Below are positions 9,505-18,788 of a DNA stretch of 64,000 bases, piece after piece. The notes under the pieces were generated by a model. It worked only from the letters and a program-made list of their open reading frames with translations. It had not been told where the DNA came from and searched no databases. The stretch is from JBCCIM01 sp965263205 (GTDB lineage Bacteria > Bacteroidota > Rhodothermia > Rhodothermales > JAHQVL01). Every line of letters begins with the position of its first letter. Position 1 is the stretch's first letter. The DNA lies in contig CBDHHF010000035.1 of NCBI GenBank assembly GCA_965263205.1, positions 186,001 to 250,000 of the forward strand. Reading direction: 5' to 3'. The position numbers and the translations under genes were made by a program.

Positions 9505-9635
9505 AATGCTCGTACAAGGTGGATGGTGGTGACAGAAGAAGAAGTGAAAACCACCCGCTTGTGCCGTGGTGTATTGTCAATTCTCCCAATATAAACATGG
9601 TAATCAAATACAAATTAGTAGCGCAACCCGTCCTG

Positions 9636-11813
9636 TTAGCGCAGGAAGGCGTCCGAAAGCCCCCCGTCAACCGTGATGACCTGCCCCGTTGTTTTTGACA
9701 ACCGCGGGCTCACTAGCAGAAAAATGGCCTCTGCCTGATCTGCGGGTTCGATGGGTTTATCCAGCAAGGTGCGCTGTGCGTAAAACATGGCGAGCCGGTT
9801 ACGCAGCGTCTCGGTATCCTCGGCTTCTTTAAAGGGCAGGTTGTACTTGCTCAACGAGGCCATCACGCGGTCTCTCGGAAACATGCTGCTGCCTTTGACG
9901 ACGGTAGCCGGCGCAACACCGTTCACACGCACCAGCGGCGCCAACGTAACCGCAAGCTCTCGGATCAGATGATTCGCTGCCGTTTTGCTCACATCATATG
10001 CAATGCTGCCTTTCTTTGGCACAACAGCGTTCACGCTCGTCGTGACCACAAGGCTACCGGTCAACTGCTGCATCTCCCAAATAGAAGCGGCTTCTTCGGC
10101 AACAATAAATGGCCCTGTAATATTGACGTTAAATGTGTCGGCCCACTTATGGTCTGGAATCCGTCCATGCTGGTCGGGGCTCACATAAAGGCCTGAGGTG
10201 ATGACCACGTTGTCAACGCCACCATACGCCATAACGACGTTGCTGAACATCGCCTCGACGGTTTCGCGGTTTGTGATGTCAGCAGCCAGACCTATCGCAT
10301 CGCCGGAGCCTGAGATACCGCTGCCGGCAACGCCAATACCCATCCCAATGTCTGCAATAATTTCATTTGCCGTAGCAGTTGCCGCTGCTTCATTCAGGTC
10401 GATAGCAGCAACGATACCGCCGGCGCTGATGAGCCGCTGTGCTGCTTCTTTGCCGATGCCACTGCCCGCACCAATCACAACCGTCACCTGCCGGGCAAGC
10501 TCTTTTTCAGCTGGCATGCGTTGCAGTTTGGCTTCTTCCAGTGCCCAGTATTCGATATCAAACGCTTCCTGCCGCGGCAACGCGGTATACGACGAAACAG
10601 CTTCTGCCCCACGCATCACTTCAATGGCGCACTTGTAGAATTCAGCGGTAACCCGGCTTTCACTTTTTGATTTCCCCCAACCGATCATACCGATGCCGGG
10701 GATCAAGACCACGCTTGGATTCCCCCCTCGAATGGCCGGCGAATCGGGACGTTTGCAGGCATTGTAATACGCCTCATAGTCTGCGCGATAGGTCACAAGG
10801 CCGGCTTCGAGGGCCGCTTTTAAATCATCAACCGAACCCGACGATGGATTCCAATCCACATAAAGCGGCTTGATTTTCGTCCGCAAAAAGTGATCAGGAC
10901 AAGAAGTGCCCAACTCTGCAAGTCTCGATGCATCGTTGGAGTTAATAAACGTTTGCACGCGATCATCCAATTCAACCGTAGCGATCACACGTTTCGGTGC
11001 GCTGAGCTTGCCGCGTAGCCATGGCAACACGTCAGCCAGTATCGCTTTTTGGGTAGCTTCATCTTTCGGGTTATATCGAGGGCCGCCAAACACGGCGTCA
11101 CCCGCATCGCGGGCTGCAAGAAAGGCGGCTGCGCGTTCGATGAGTTCGAGTGAAAGCAAGTAACAGGCTTTGTCGGAATCTGCCCAGTTGATCAAGCCAT
11201 GCCCGCCAAGCATTACCCCTTTTGCATTCGGATGGTCGCGGCAAATTTGCTGGAGCGTCAGCCCCAACTCAAATCCTGGACGTTGCCAATCAGTCCAGAT
11301 CACCTCATCACCATAAATTTCGCGGGTCAATGCTTCGCCGTCTGCTGCCGTTGCAATGGCAATGCACGCCACCGGGTGGGTGTGGTCGACGTAGGGGTGC
11401 GGGATGAAGCTGTGTAGCGGCGTATCGATGCTGGGCGCGCGCGTGTTCAGGTTGAAGGTGCAATGTTTGTACATCGCTACCATCGCGTCTTCAGCCGGCG
11501 TTTTGGGCCCTCGGGCTTCGAAACGGGCATACACCTGTTGCAGCTCGATCAGGCGCTGCTGGTAGAGCGACGCAAAGTTTTCATTTTTCGCCGTGCGCAG
11601 ATCACCACCCGAGCCCTTCACCCATAAGACCTCCACATCAGCTCCTGTGATGGGATCTTGTTCAATCAGTTTGGAGGAAGTATTCCCTCCCCCGGTATTT
11701 GTGATTCGCCAATCCCGCCCGAGTAGGTTGGATCGATAAACCAGTTTTTCCAACGGGGAAAGGGCATCTGCAACGTGGTCCTCCCAGGCATTCTCAACAA
11801 ATTGAAAGTTCAT
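9636..11813 (-). CDS. rhaEW: rhamnulose-1-P aldolase / lactaldehyde dehydrogenase fusion
   Basis: Two enzymes in one 725-residue chain. About residues 1-430 form a class II aldolase/epimerase domain with metal-site histidines in YVDHTHPVACIAI and GGHGLINW; it splits rhamnulose-1-phosphate into DHAP and L-lactaldehyde. About 430-725 form a short-chain dehydrogenase with the nucleotide loop VIGAGSGIGKEA and the catalytic YDVSK; it oxidises lactaldehyde. The length and order match the known bifunctional family. The gene begins 32 bp after the rhamnosidase gene; 131 bp separate it from the permease, so an internal promoter is possible. Confidence 0.93.
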   Translation of the reverse strand: MNFQFVENAWEDHVADALSPLEKLVYRSNLLGRDWRITNTGGGNTSSKLIEQDPITGADVEVLWVKGSGGDLRTAKNENFASLYQQRLIELQQVYARFEARGPKTPAEDAMVAMYKHCTFNLNTRAPSIDTPLHSFIPHPYVDHTHPVACIAIATAADGEALTREIYGDEVIWTDWQRPGFELGLTLQQICRDHPNAKGVMLGGHGLINWADSDKACYLLSLELIERAAAFLAARDAGDAVFGGPRYNPKDEATQKAILADVLPWLRGKLSAPKRVIATVELDDRVQTFINSNDASRLAELGTSCPDHFLRTKIKPLYVDWNPSSGSVDDLKAALEAGLVTYRADYEAYYNACKRPDSPAIRGGNPSVVLIPGIGMIGWGKSKSESRVTAEFYKCAIEVMRGAEAVSSYTALPRQEAFDIEYWALEEAKLQRMPAEKELARQVTVVIGAGSGIGKEAAQRLISAGGIVAAIDLNEAAATATANEIIADIGMGIGVAGSGISGSGDAIGLAADITNRETVEAMFSNVVMAYGGVDNVVITSGLYVSPDQHGRIPDHKWADTFNVNITGPFIVAEEAASIWEMQQLTGSLVVTTSVNAVVPKKGSIAYDVSKTAANHLIRELAVTLAPLVRVNGVAPATVVKGSSMFPRDRVMASLSKYNLPFKEAEDTETLRNRLAMFYAQRTLLDKPIEPADQAEAIFLLVSPRLSKTTGQVITVDGGLSDAFLR

Positions 11814-11845
11814 GTATCCAGCGGAATAGGAATTAGGGTGATTGA

Positions 11846-14716
11846 TCAGGGTTGGTAAATTTGCGAAGGGGTAAGCGTGACAGGCCCCAATAATCCAGCA
11901 GCAAGCGGCTCCCAGTTTGAGGCATCAAACACCAGGTCCGCATTACGATTCTCTGGCAGGCGGGCTGACACGTTGATGTTGTAAAACTTCTTCCATGTGG
12001 TGCCGGCGCGATCCATTGCAGCAATCCTGTTCGCCATGCCATTCGACACCTCCACCACGAGCTCATTATCAGCTTGCAGCACATCAGCACCAACAACATA
12101 GCTATAATCCGGCCCCACGCGTGTTCCAAGCGCCACGCCGTTGAGGGTTACGCGGGCGGTTTCGTGGACGGCCCCCAGGTTGAGCAAGTAAGCGTCAGCT
12201 GCTACATTTGGTGCAGGGAATGTTGTTGTATAAGCGGCGGTGCCGGCAAAAGCCGCCCCGGCCTCGCCGGCAAAAACGGTCCACGACGCAAGCGATTGCA
12301 ATTCAGCTTCTTCAGGAAGTACTGCGCCCCCCGATACAAACTGCACCTCCCACGGTGCGTCCAGCGCAACGCTCGTCCCGGTTGGCTCTACATAAGGGTA
12401 GACGGGGCCTCCCAAAGCTTCGTCATAAAATCGCACCAGCATGGATTCTCCCGGCGGCAACTGGAGATAAACATCGCTTGCCCCTTCCTGCCGGTTACGC
12501 ACGCGTGCCATTCCAATATCACCGGCCATCGGATTGAACAACGCAGCACTTTGCCCCTGCGCTTGCACAGGTACCCAGGCATTCACAGCCTGCGTGCCGC
12601 GGTTTGCGATGAAATAGTCCGTCCCACTGCTGCGCGCGCGCCGCACAAAAGCCAGGTTTTCATCCGTCATGGTTTCACGCTGGACCCCTGCCTGAGAAAG
12701 CAACACTTGGAGATCATCTCCGAGCAGCACGCGGCCGTTGCCCAGCGTGGCCATTTGTAAACCGGGTGCACCACCCGATTCAAACTGCAGTTCACCCTTT
12801 TTCTGGAGAAATGATGCGCGCCGCGTTTCCAGGTCTCCCAGTCCCGGTACATCCTCCGGGAGCTGGTTATGAAAGATGACGGTTGCACCTGCAGCCGCCA
12901 GATCGAGGAGCTTTGTCAACGTCGCTTCGGGCATCAGCTTTGCCCCCGGCACCACAACCACCTCGTAGCGATTACCGCCGGCAATCAGTTGCTGATCGGC
13001 TTCCTGTACAGATGAGAGCTGGAGGTCGGAAATAAAGTCGAACGCATACCCGCGCTGCTGCAGCAAATCTGCATCGGCATGCACGTCCATACCTTCGAAG
13101 GGATGAATACCATGGAAATGCACAAGCAGTGAGGGATCGCGTTGTGCAAAGCGGTCGAGTACAGGCAGGTAGAGCAGTACATCATTCGCCGGCTGGCCGG
13201 CCTGTAAAATCGACTGCACACGACCCACGTACGTATTCAATGCCCCGAAATCTTCCCACATCGGATGCTGCGGTGAAAAATGAACGGCCGCGTAAAAAAG
13301 CCACCCCGGCCAGGATGCATCCGCTGGTGAATACGATGTGCCGTGATAGACAATGTGGTTTACCCCTCCGATGAAAAACCAATCGACAGCTTGTTTGACA
13401 TCCGCCCAATTCGACAAGAAATGCTCATCCAGCCAGGTCGCTGCCTCAGCAGAAGTAAGCGGTTTGCCGGTCACATTGGCAGCAGAGGACGCTACCTTGA
13501 TGCGCATCAATTCTGTGCTCTCGGTTTCTGGGATATCGCTCGCTGCATAGAGGTCAAGTAGATTACCCGGCGATCCATGCGCCTGGTTTCGTGTAATGGC
13601 TGATCGTTCGTGCGCCCAGTTTGTCCACGGCTCAGTGAACTCATCGAGAAGCAGTTCTGAAAGGGTTTGTCGATAGTCGGTAAGTACCCTGCTGTTGCGG
13701 TCTTCTGTACTGCGGGCTTCATCTGCGTTGCCAAAGAGCGCTGGGAGATGGTTTCGCAGGTCGTAGCCGCGGCGTGCTTCAAACTCATCGAAAAACGCCG
13801 GCGTCCAGTCGGCCTCACCACGCGCGTCATCCACTTCGTACGAGTCGTTAAAGAATCCACGTAACGCACTGAGATCTCTGTCTGCAAACGCTTCATCAAA
13901 AGGCACCAGGTAATTTTCCAGCGCATCCTTGGAGAAATGGTTGATGGCATACCCTTCGCCCCCGGGCGCAGCTCGTTCTACCATCTTACCATGTTGCCCC
14001 TGAAAGACTGCGTAAATCGTCCATTCGCCGGCTGGCGCGGTCCAATCCAGGAAGCCCTGCGCGTCCACTTTATCCGTCAGATCAAGGGATTCATCAGACG
14101 CGCCATATGCCATCACTGCTTGAATCGGCAACGACTGGGCAAACCGCACCTGGTCCAGCGCAAGTGCCTGCAGGTTATCGTTGTCGCGGATTGGCCGTTT
14201 GATGTCGTTTATATCTGGATTTGTCAGGACCGTGCGCAGAACTTCCGCCTGCGTGTAGCTGATGGCCTCTTGAAGTCTTGCGCCGCCTTGAAGCGCGTAG
14301 GTTTTGTGGGCTACGTACTTCGAAGCATCCGAAGCGTCGACATGTGGGCCACCAAAAGGCCAGCCCGTACCGGTTGCCATGTCTACCCCAAGATCGAGCC
14401 GGCCGGCTTCAGACAGCGTATGGGCAAACCGATCCATCCACCCTTCAGAGAGATAATCGACAAAGGCATCTTCGTGACCTCGCACCCCGTAAATCGGGGT
14501 AATTTCTACACCACCCAACCCGATATCGCTATAAAGCTGCAGCGACCGGGAAAGGTTTTGTTCATCGACAGCACTCCCCATCCACCACCATCTTGTCCAT
14601 GGCTTGTTTTCCTGAGAAAGCTCCGGCCAGGCCAATGCCTGTTCATCGGATGGGGCCGTACACGCCATAACAGTTATGGATGCGAACAGCAGCAAGAACG
14701 CATAATATGATCTCAT
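11846..14716 (-). CDS. GH106-like alpha-L-rhamnosidase lipoprotein
   Basis: Cleaves terminal alpha-L-rhamnose from oligosaccharides at the membrane. Lipoprotein signal with lipobox VMAC (Cys19). The N-terminal catalytic region has the family-typical PWTRWWWMGSAVD, GLGGVEITPIYGVRG and DMATGTGWPFGGP. A beta-rich C-terminal region contains a galactose-binding-like sandwich (LLNLGAVHETARVTLNGVAL). 956 residues is normal for GH106. It heads the rhamnose enzyme genes, so it supplies the sugar the operon consumes. The absence of a T9SS tail indicates anchoring, not release. Confidence 0.88.
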   Translation of the reverse strand: MRSYYAFLLLFASITVMACTAPSDEQALAWPELSQENKPWTRWWWMGSAVDEQNLSRSLQLYSDIGLGGVEITPIYGVRGHEDAFVDYLSEGWMDRFAHTLSEAGRLDLGVDMATGTGWPFGGPHVDASDASKYVAHKTYALQGGARLQEAISYTQAEVLRTVLTNPDINDIKRPIRDNDNLQALALDQVRFAQSLPIQAVMAYGASDESLDLTDKVDAQGFLDWTAPAGEWTIYAVFQGQHGKMVERAAPGGEGYAINHFSKDALENYLVPFDEAFADRDLSALRGFFNDSYEVDDARGEADWTPAFFDEFEARRGYDLRNHLPALFGNADEARSTEDRNSRVLTDYRQTLSELLLDEFTEPWTNWAHERSAITRNQAHGSPGNLLDLYAASDIPETESTELMRIKVASSAANVTGKPLTSAEAATWLDEHFLSNWADVKQAVDWFFIGGVNHIVYHGTSYSPADASWPGWLFYAAVHFSPQHPMWEDFGALNTYVGRVQSILQAGQPANDVLLYLPVLDRFAQRDPSLLVHFHGIHPFEGMDVHADADLLQQRGYAFDFISDLQLSSVQEADQQLIAGGNRYEVVVVPGAKLMPEATLTKLLDLAAAGATVIFHNQLPEDVPGLGDLETRRASFLQKKGELQFESGGAPGLQMATLGNGRVLLGDDLQVLLSQAGVQRETMTDENLAFVRRARSSGTDYFIANRGTQAVNAWVPVQAQGQSAALFNPMAGDIGMARVRNRQEGASDVYLQLPPGESMLVRFYDEALGGPVYPYVEPTGTSVALDAPWEVQFVSGGAVLPEEAELQSLASWTVFAGEAGAAFAGTAAYTTTFPAPNVAADAYLLNLGAVHETARVTLNGVALGTRVGPDYSYVVGADVLQADNELVVEVSNGMANRIAAMDRAGTTWKKFYNINVSARLPENRNADLVFDASNWEPLAAGLLGPVTLTPSQIYQP

Positions 14717-14863
14717 AGGTGGGTACCGGGTGAGCGAAACCAGCAGTTGGTGGGGTGTGCGGCAAAGCTAATCACGATGCAACACACTTAAATATTCGGG
14801 CGCCTTTAAAACAGGTATATTCATAACAGATACAGCCATCAGCCCATTCACTTTTGTACGCTT

Positions 14864-16594
14864 TCAAAGATTACCTTTTGCAAGTTCTTCAGCCGCAAAA
14901 TGTGCGGCACGGGCAGACAATGCCATGTAGGTCAGCGAGGGATTCTGGCATGCGGAAGACGTCATACACGCCCCATCGGTCACAAACAGGTTGGGGACGT
15001 CATGCGCCTGGTTGTTGCCGTTGAGGACCGACGTTTTGGGATCGCGCCCCATGCGGGCAGAGCCCATTTCGTGGTTGCCAATACCGGGTGTCTGGATTGC
15101 GCGGCGCATCACGCGAATATTTTTTGCGCCGGCGGCTTCCAGCATTTCAGCGGCTGTAACTTCTATGTCGTTCGCCATGGCAAACGTGTTCTCCGTGTAC
15201 TCAACGGCTACGCGCAATTGTGGTATGCCCCAATCGTCGGTAATATCGGGATCGAGACTGCAGTGGTTTTCATACCGAGGCAGCGTTTCGCCAAATCCAC
15301 GGAACGACATCATCCACTTTCCGGGATGGCGAAGTTCGGCTTTTAAAGACTCGCCAAATCCCTGCATCTGCCGGCCCCTTCGCCAATTAGGCCTGCCGGC
15401 GCCCCCCTGAAAACCATACCCCCGGATAAAATCTGGCCGCTTGTCCCTTCCGATATTTCTAAACCGCGGGATATAGATGCCATTGGGACGATTGCCATAG
15501 TAATAGCGATCGTCAAAACCTTCTATTTCTCCCGATGCCTGCACAAAAGAATGGTGATCCATCAGGTAGCGCCCGAGGGTCCCACTTGAATTTGCAATAC
15601 CGTTGGAGAATCGATTAGACGTGGAGTTCAGCAAAATTTGGGCGGTCCCGAGCGTAGCAGCACACACAAACACAATGCGCCCCCGGTACGCGATATCGTT
15701 GCCTGTTTCGCGGTCCATGACGCGTACGCCGGAGGCTCTTCCCGTCTCTTCATCGTACATCACGCTGTGCACAATACTATTCGCGCGTACGGTAAGGTTA
15801 CCCGTTGCCATGGCCACAGGCAAAGCCACACCTGTTGTGCTATAGTATGATGCCGTTGAACATCCACGGGCACATGGGCCGCAATAATGACAGGGCGCCC
15901 GGCCATTCAGTGCCTCGGTTAACACAGCGGTTCGCCCGATAATCATGGTGCGGTCTGGAAACGCCTGCTCGATCTGGCCTTTAACCGCACGCTCCACCAC
16001 GTTCATATCCATGGGTGGCTGAAAAATGCTATCGGGCAACTGGCTGAGCCCTTCGGCTGATCCGCTTACGCCGATATAGCGTTCGACGCGTTCGTACCAT
16101 GGGACAAGATCCTCGTAGCGGATCGGCCAATCCACACCCTCGCCGTCTTGCGCGTTGGCTGTAAAGTCCATCGGACTCATGCGGTAGCTCTGCCGGCCCC
16201 ATATCACAGAGCGGCCACCTACAACATCAGCCCGAATCCAGGAATAGGGTTTTTCCTCGATGTAAGGACTTTCACTGTCCTTCATAAAGTAGTGCTTGGT
16301 GGCGGCTCTAAAAGCGCCATGCCGACTCTGCACCGGATATTCAGTTTCGGCCACGTGCGCGGGGACACCACCCCTAAAATCCAACGCCCATGGCGGTTTG
16401 TGCTCCGTTACATATCCTGCACCATGTTCGAGTGGCCGGCCGCGTTCGAGCAACAACGTATTCAGGCCGAGCTCACAGAGCTCTTTCACAGCAATCCCCC
16501 CGGAAATACCCGACCCCACGACGATGGCATCATACACTTCTGGCTGGGATGCAATATGAACAGGTTTATTGAAAGGCTTGCGCGATACGTTCAT
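14864..16594 (-). CDS. GMC-family FAD oxidoreductase
   Basis: 576 residues. An FAD-binding fold at the N-terminus (VVGSGISGGIAVKEL, acidic strand end LLLERG) and a GMC C-terminal domain with GNHEMGSARMG and SACQNPSLTYMALSARAA. Relatives oxidise sugar or polyol hydroxyls. No signal peptide and no small partner subunit (gluconate 2-dehydrogenase subunit 3 type) is adjacent, although such a partner is frequent. Same strand as, and 147 bp upstream of, the GH106 gene, so it may share the rhamnose regulon. Substrate unknown. Confidence 0.85.
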   Translation of the reverse strand: MNVSRKPFNKPVHIASQPEVYDAIVVGSGISGGIAVKELCELGLNTLLLERGRPLEHGAGYVTEHKPPWALDFRGGVPAHVAETEYPVQSRHGAFRAATKHYFMKDSESPYIEEKPYSWIRADVVGGRSVIWGRQSYRMSPMDFTANAQDGEGVDWPIRYEDLVPWYERVERYIGVSGSAEGLSQLPDSIFQPPMDMNVVERAVKGQIEQAFPDRTMIIGRTAVLTEALNGRAPCHYCGPCARGCSTASYYSTTGVALPVAMATGNLTVRANSIVHSVMYDEETGRASGVRVMDRETGNDIAYRGRIVFVCAATLGTAQILLNSTSNRFSNGIANSSGTLGRYLMDHHSFVQASGEIEGFDDRYYYGNRPNGIYIPRFRNIGRDKRPDFIRGYGFQGGAGRPNWRRGRQMQGFGESLKAELRHPGKWMMSFRGFGETLPRYENHCSLDPDITDDWGIPQLRVAVEYTENTFAMANDIEVTAAEMLEAAGAKNIRVMRRAIQTPGIGNHEMGSARMGRDPKTSVLNGNNQAHDVPNLFVTDGACMTSSACQNPSLTYMALSARAAHFAAEELAKGNL

Positions 16595-17079
16595 ACAAGA
16601 AGGTCTTGTTTGCAGTTGGGTGGATACGTTAGAAACAATTCGTAGCCAACATACTCAAGCATGGACAGTTATTGCAATGCCAGATGCAATGTCAGATGCA
16701 AGATGTAGCATAAAGGGGAAAGTATACAAAGTGCCTGATGCTAATTGGTGGGTATAAAATGAGCGCGTGTGATCATGGAAGCACAATGATTGACAGACGC
16801 AATTTCCCTAAATTTACGATGTCAAAACATCTATGCATTTCCTCTATTCTTAATCAGTGCGCGAAGTGCTGTTTCCCCCTACTCATGCCGGCAATTTTTT
16901 TAAAAGAAAAGCGATTTTTCACATCAATCAGGGCGTGTTGTAAACAATTCGCAAAGTTTGCTGCAAAACAGCCTATCTGTCGATCAAATCAGGTAAAATA
17001 ACCAAGAATGCCCGCATGATTGCGAATAAACCCTGCACAACCCTTCGTTACCCCTTATCGCCAAATAGCACCCAAAACC
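16595..17079. other. divergent promoter region
   Basis: 485 bp between the GMC gene (minus) and the PL9-like gene (plus). No supported gene. It should hold promoters for both directions; no palindromic operator was recognised. Confidence 0.5.
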
Positions 17080-18762
17080 ATGTTTACCCGCTGTGCCATC
17101 TGCCTTCTCTTGCTATCGCTTTGCACCAATTTCGCAGGTGCCCAAACATTGACGCGTGTCTTTGTTGCCACGGATGGCGATGATACAAATCCAGGGACGA
17201 AGGAAGCCCCATTGGCCTCGCTGCAAAAGGCCCAGGACCTGGTGAGTCCTGGCGATACTGTATACATCCGTGGTGGGCAATACCAGGTTACAGAAGACGA
17301 TATCTCGGAGGTTGTAAACAACCTGTTTGCAAGCATCACCTATCTCAATAAAAGCGGTACGCCTGGGAATACCATCAAGTACTGGGCATATCCGGGAGAA
17401 ACGCCTGTGTTTGACTTTTCTGCAGTCAAACCGCAGGGCTACCGGGTAGTAGGCATTTACGTAGCCGGCAGCTACCTCCACATCAAAGGCCTGGAAATGA
17501 CGGGTATCCAGACGACCATTACGGGTCATACTGAATCTTACTGCGTCTACAGCAGGGGCAGCCACAACACGTTTGAGCAGCTCAGCATGCACGACAACGT
17601 GGGTACAGCTTTTCGCCATTTTGGCGGCGGCGGCAACCTGATTTTAAACAGCGATGCCTATCGAAACTGGGACACGGTATCCGAGCAGGGTATTGGCGAT
17701 AACAATGACGGCTTTGGCATCCACGCACGGGAAGGCAGTGAACTGAACATTATCAGAGGATCCCGCGCATGGTTCAACAGCGATGACGGCTTCGATATTA
17801 TTCGCACCGGCGGGCCGGTGCTCATTGACAGTAGCTGGGCATTCTACAATGGGTTCTCGCCAGACTTCAGGAGTCTGGGGGACGGCAACGGATTTAAAGC
17901 CGGCGGCCACGCCCACGACCCCGAAGATCAGTTACCCGCCGTGATACCGCGCCACACTATCCAATTCAGCATCGCCGTCCGCAACAAGGCAAACGGGTTT
18001 TATGCCAACCACCACCTCGGAGGTAACAACTGGTTTAACAATACGGGGTACCTCAACAATAACCGGGACTTCAACATGTTGAACCGCCCCTCTCGGGAGG
18101 ACTCGCAAAACATAGACGGTCCGGGGTATGACCACGTACTCAAAAACAACCTTGCATTTGCCCAGTTTGGCGACGGTGTCTCAAATATCGTCGACTCGCT
18201 CAACACCCAGGAAGCGAACACGTGGACCCTGGGTATTCGGGCTGTTACGGATGACTTTATGAGCATCGACCTCGCCCAACTCACTGCCCCACGCAAAGCA
18301 GATGGCAGTCTGCCCGACATTGCCTTGCTTCGCCCCGCTCCGGGTAGCAAGTTGATTGATGCCGGCGTTGATCTTGGCTTTATCTTTCGCGGGGCTGCAC
18401 CAGACCTGGGCGCTTTCGAAGCTGACTCCACGCTTGCTACGGACATTGGCGAACACTTGCCCGCTTTCCCGCTACCAATTGAACTGTATGAAAACTACCC
18501 TAACCCTTTTGGCCCCAATACAACAATTCGATACGCACTTTCTCAACCCGGCCACGTGACGCTTTCCGTTTACAATGCCCTGGGGCAGCACGTCAAAACC
18601 ATCGTACAAGCATTCCAGGGTTCAGGTGAACATCAAGTGGCCTGGCACGGCAGGGATCATGCAGGTAACAGCGTTGCCCCGGGGCTATACGTTTACAGAC
18701 TCGCATTATCCGACCAATCACAAACCAGTACCTTGCAGAAAAAAATGATTCTGCTAAATTGA
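17080..18762 (+). CDS. PL9-like right-handed beta-helix lyase with T9SS tail
   Basis: Predicted polysaccharide lyase of family 9 (pectate or related uronate-polymer lyase), secreted. The ATG at 17080 directly precedes a signal peptide (MFTRCAICLLLLSLCTNFAG); a longer frame with TTG at 17020 is less likely. About 25-450 is a parallel beta-helix rich in N/G turns (FVATDGDDTNPGTKEAPLAS at the cap). Asp-rich NSDDGFDII resembles the PL9 calcium site, and the lysine in GNGFKAGG (residue 273) sits where PL9 enzymes carry their catalytic base. The T9SS domain starts at YENYPNPFGPNTTI and ends KKMILLN. The next gene starts at or just after its stop. Confidence 0.83.
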   Translation: MFTRCAICLLLLSLCTNFAGAQTLTRVFVATDGDDTNPGTKEAPLASLQKAQDLVSPGDTVYIRGGQYQVTEDDISEVVNNLFASITYLNKSGTPGNTIKYWAYPGETPVFDFSAVKPQGYRVVGIYVAGSYLHIKGLEMTGIQTTITGHTESYCVYSRGSHNTFEQLSMHDNVGTAFRHFGGGGNLILNSDAYRNWDTVSEQGIGDNNDGFGIHAREGSELNIIRGSRAWFNSDDGFDIIRTGGPVLIDSSWAFYNGFSPDFRSLGDGNGFKAGGHAHDPEDQLPAVIPRHTIQFSIAVRNKANGFYANHHLGGNNWFNNTGYLNNNRDFNMLNRPSREDSQNIDGPGYDHVLKNNLAFAQFGDGVSNIVDSLNTQEANTWTLGIRAVTDDFMSIDLAQLTAPRKADGSLPDIALLRPAPGSKLIDAGVDLGFIFRGAAPDLGAFEADSTLATDIGEHLPAFPLPIELYENYPNPFGPNTTIRYALSQPGHVTLSVYNALGQHVKTIVQAFQGSGEHQVAWHGRDHAGNSVAPGLYVYRLALSDQSQTSTLQKKMILLN

Positions 18763-18788
18763 GCGATACAATAAGCAGTCAAATCTCC

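Noticed and set aside
12074..12760. 228-codon plus-strand open frame
   Set aside because: Antisense to the GH106 gene, which has clear family motifs throughout.
13937..14710. 257-codon plus-strand open frame
   Set aside because: Antisense to the N-terminal half of GH106; no signal, no motif, no ribosome site.
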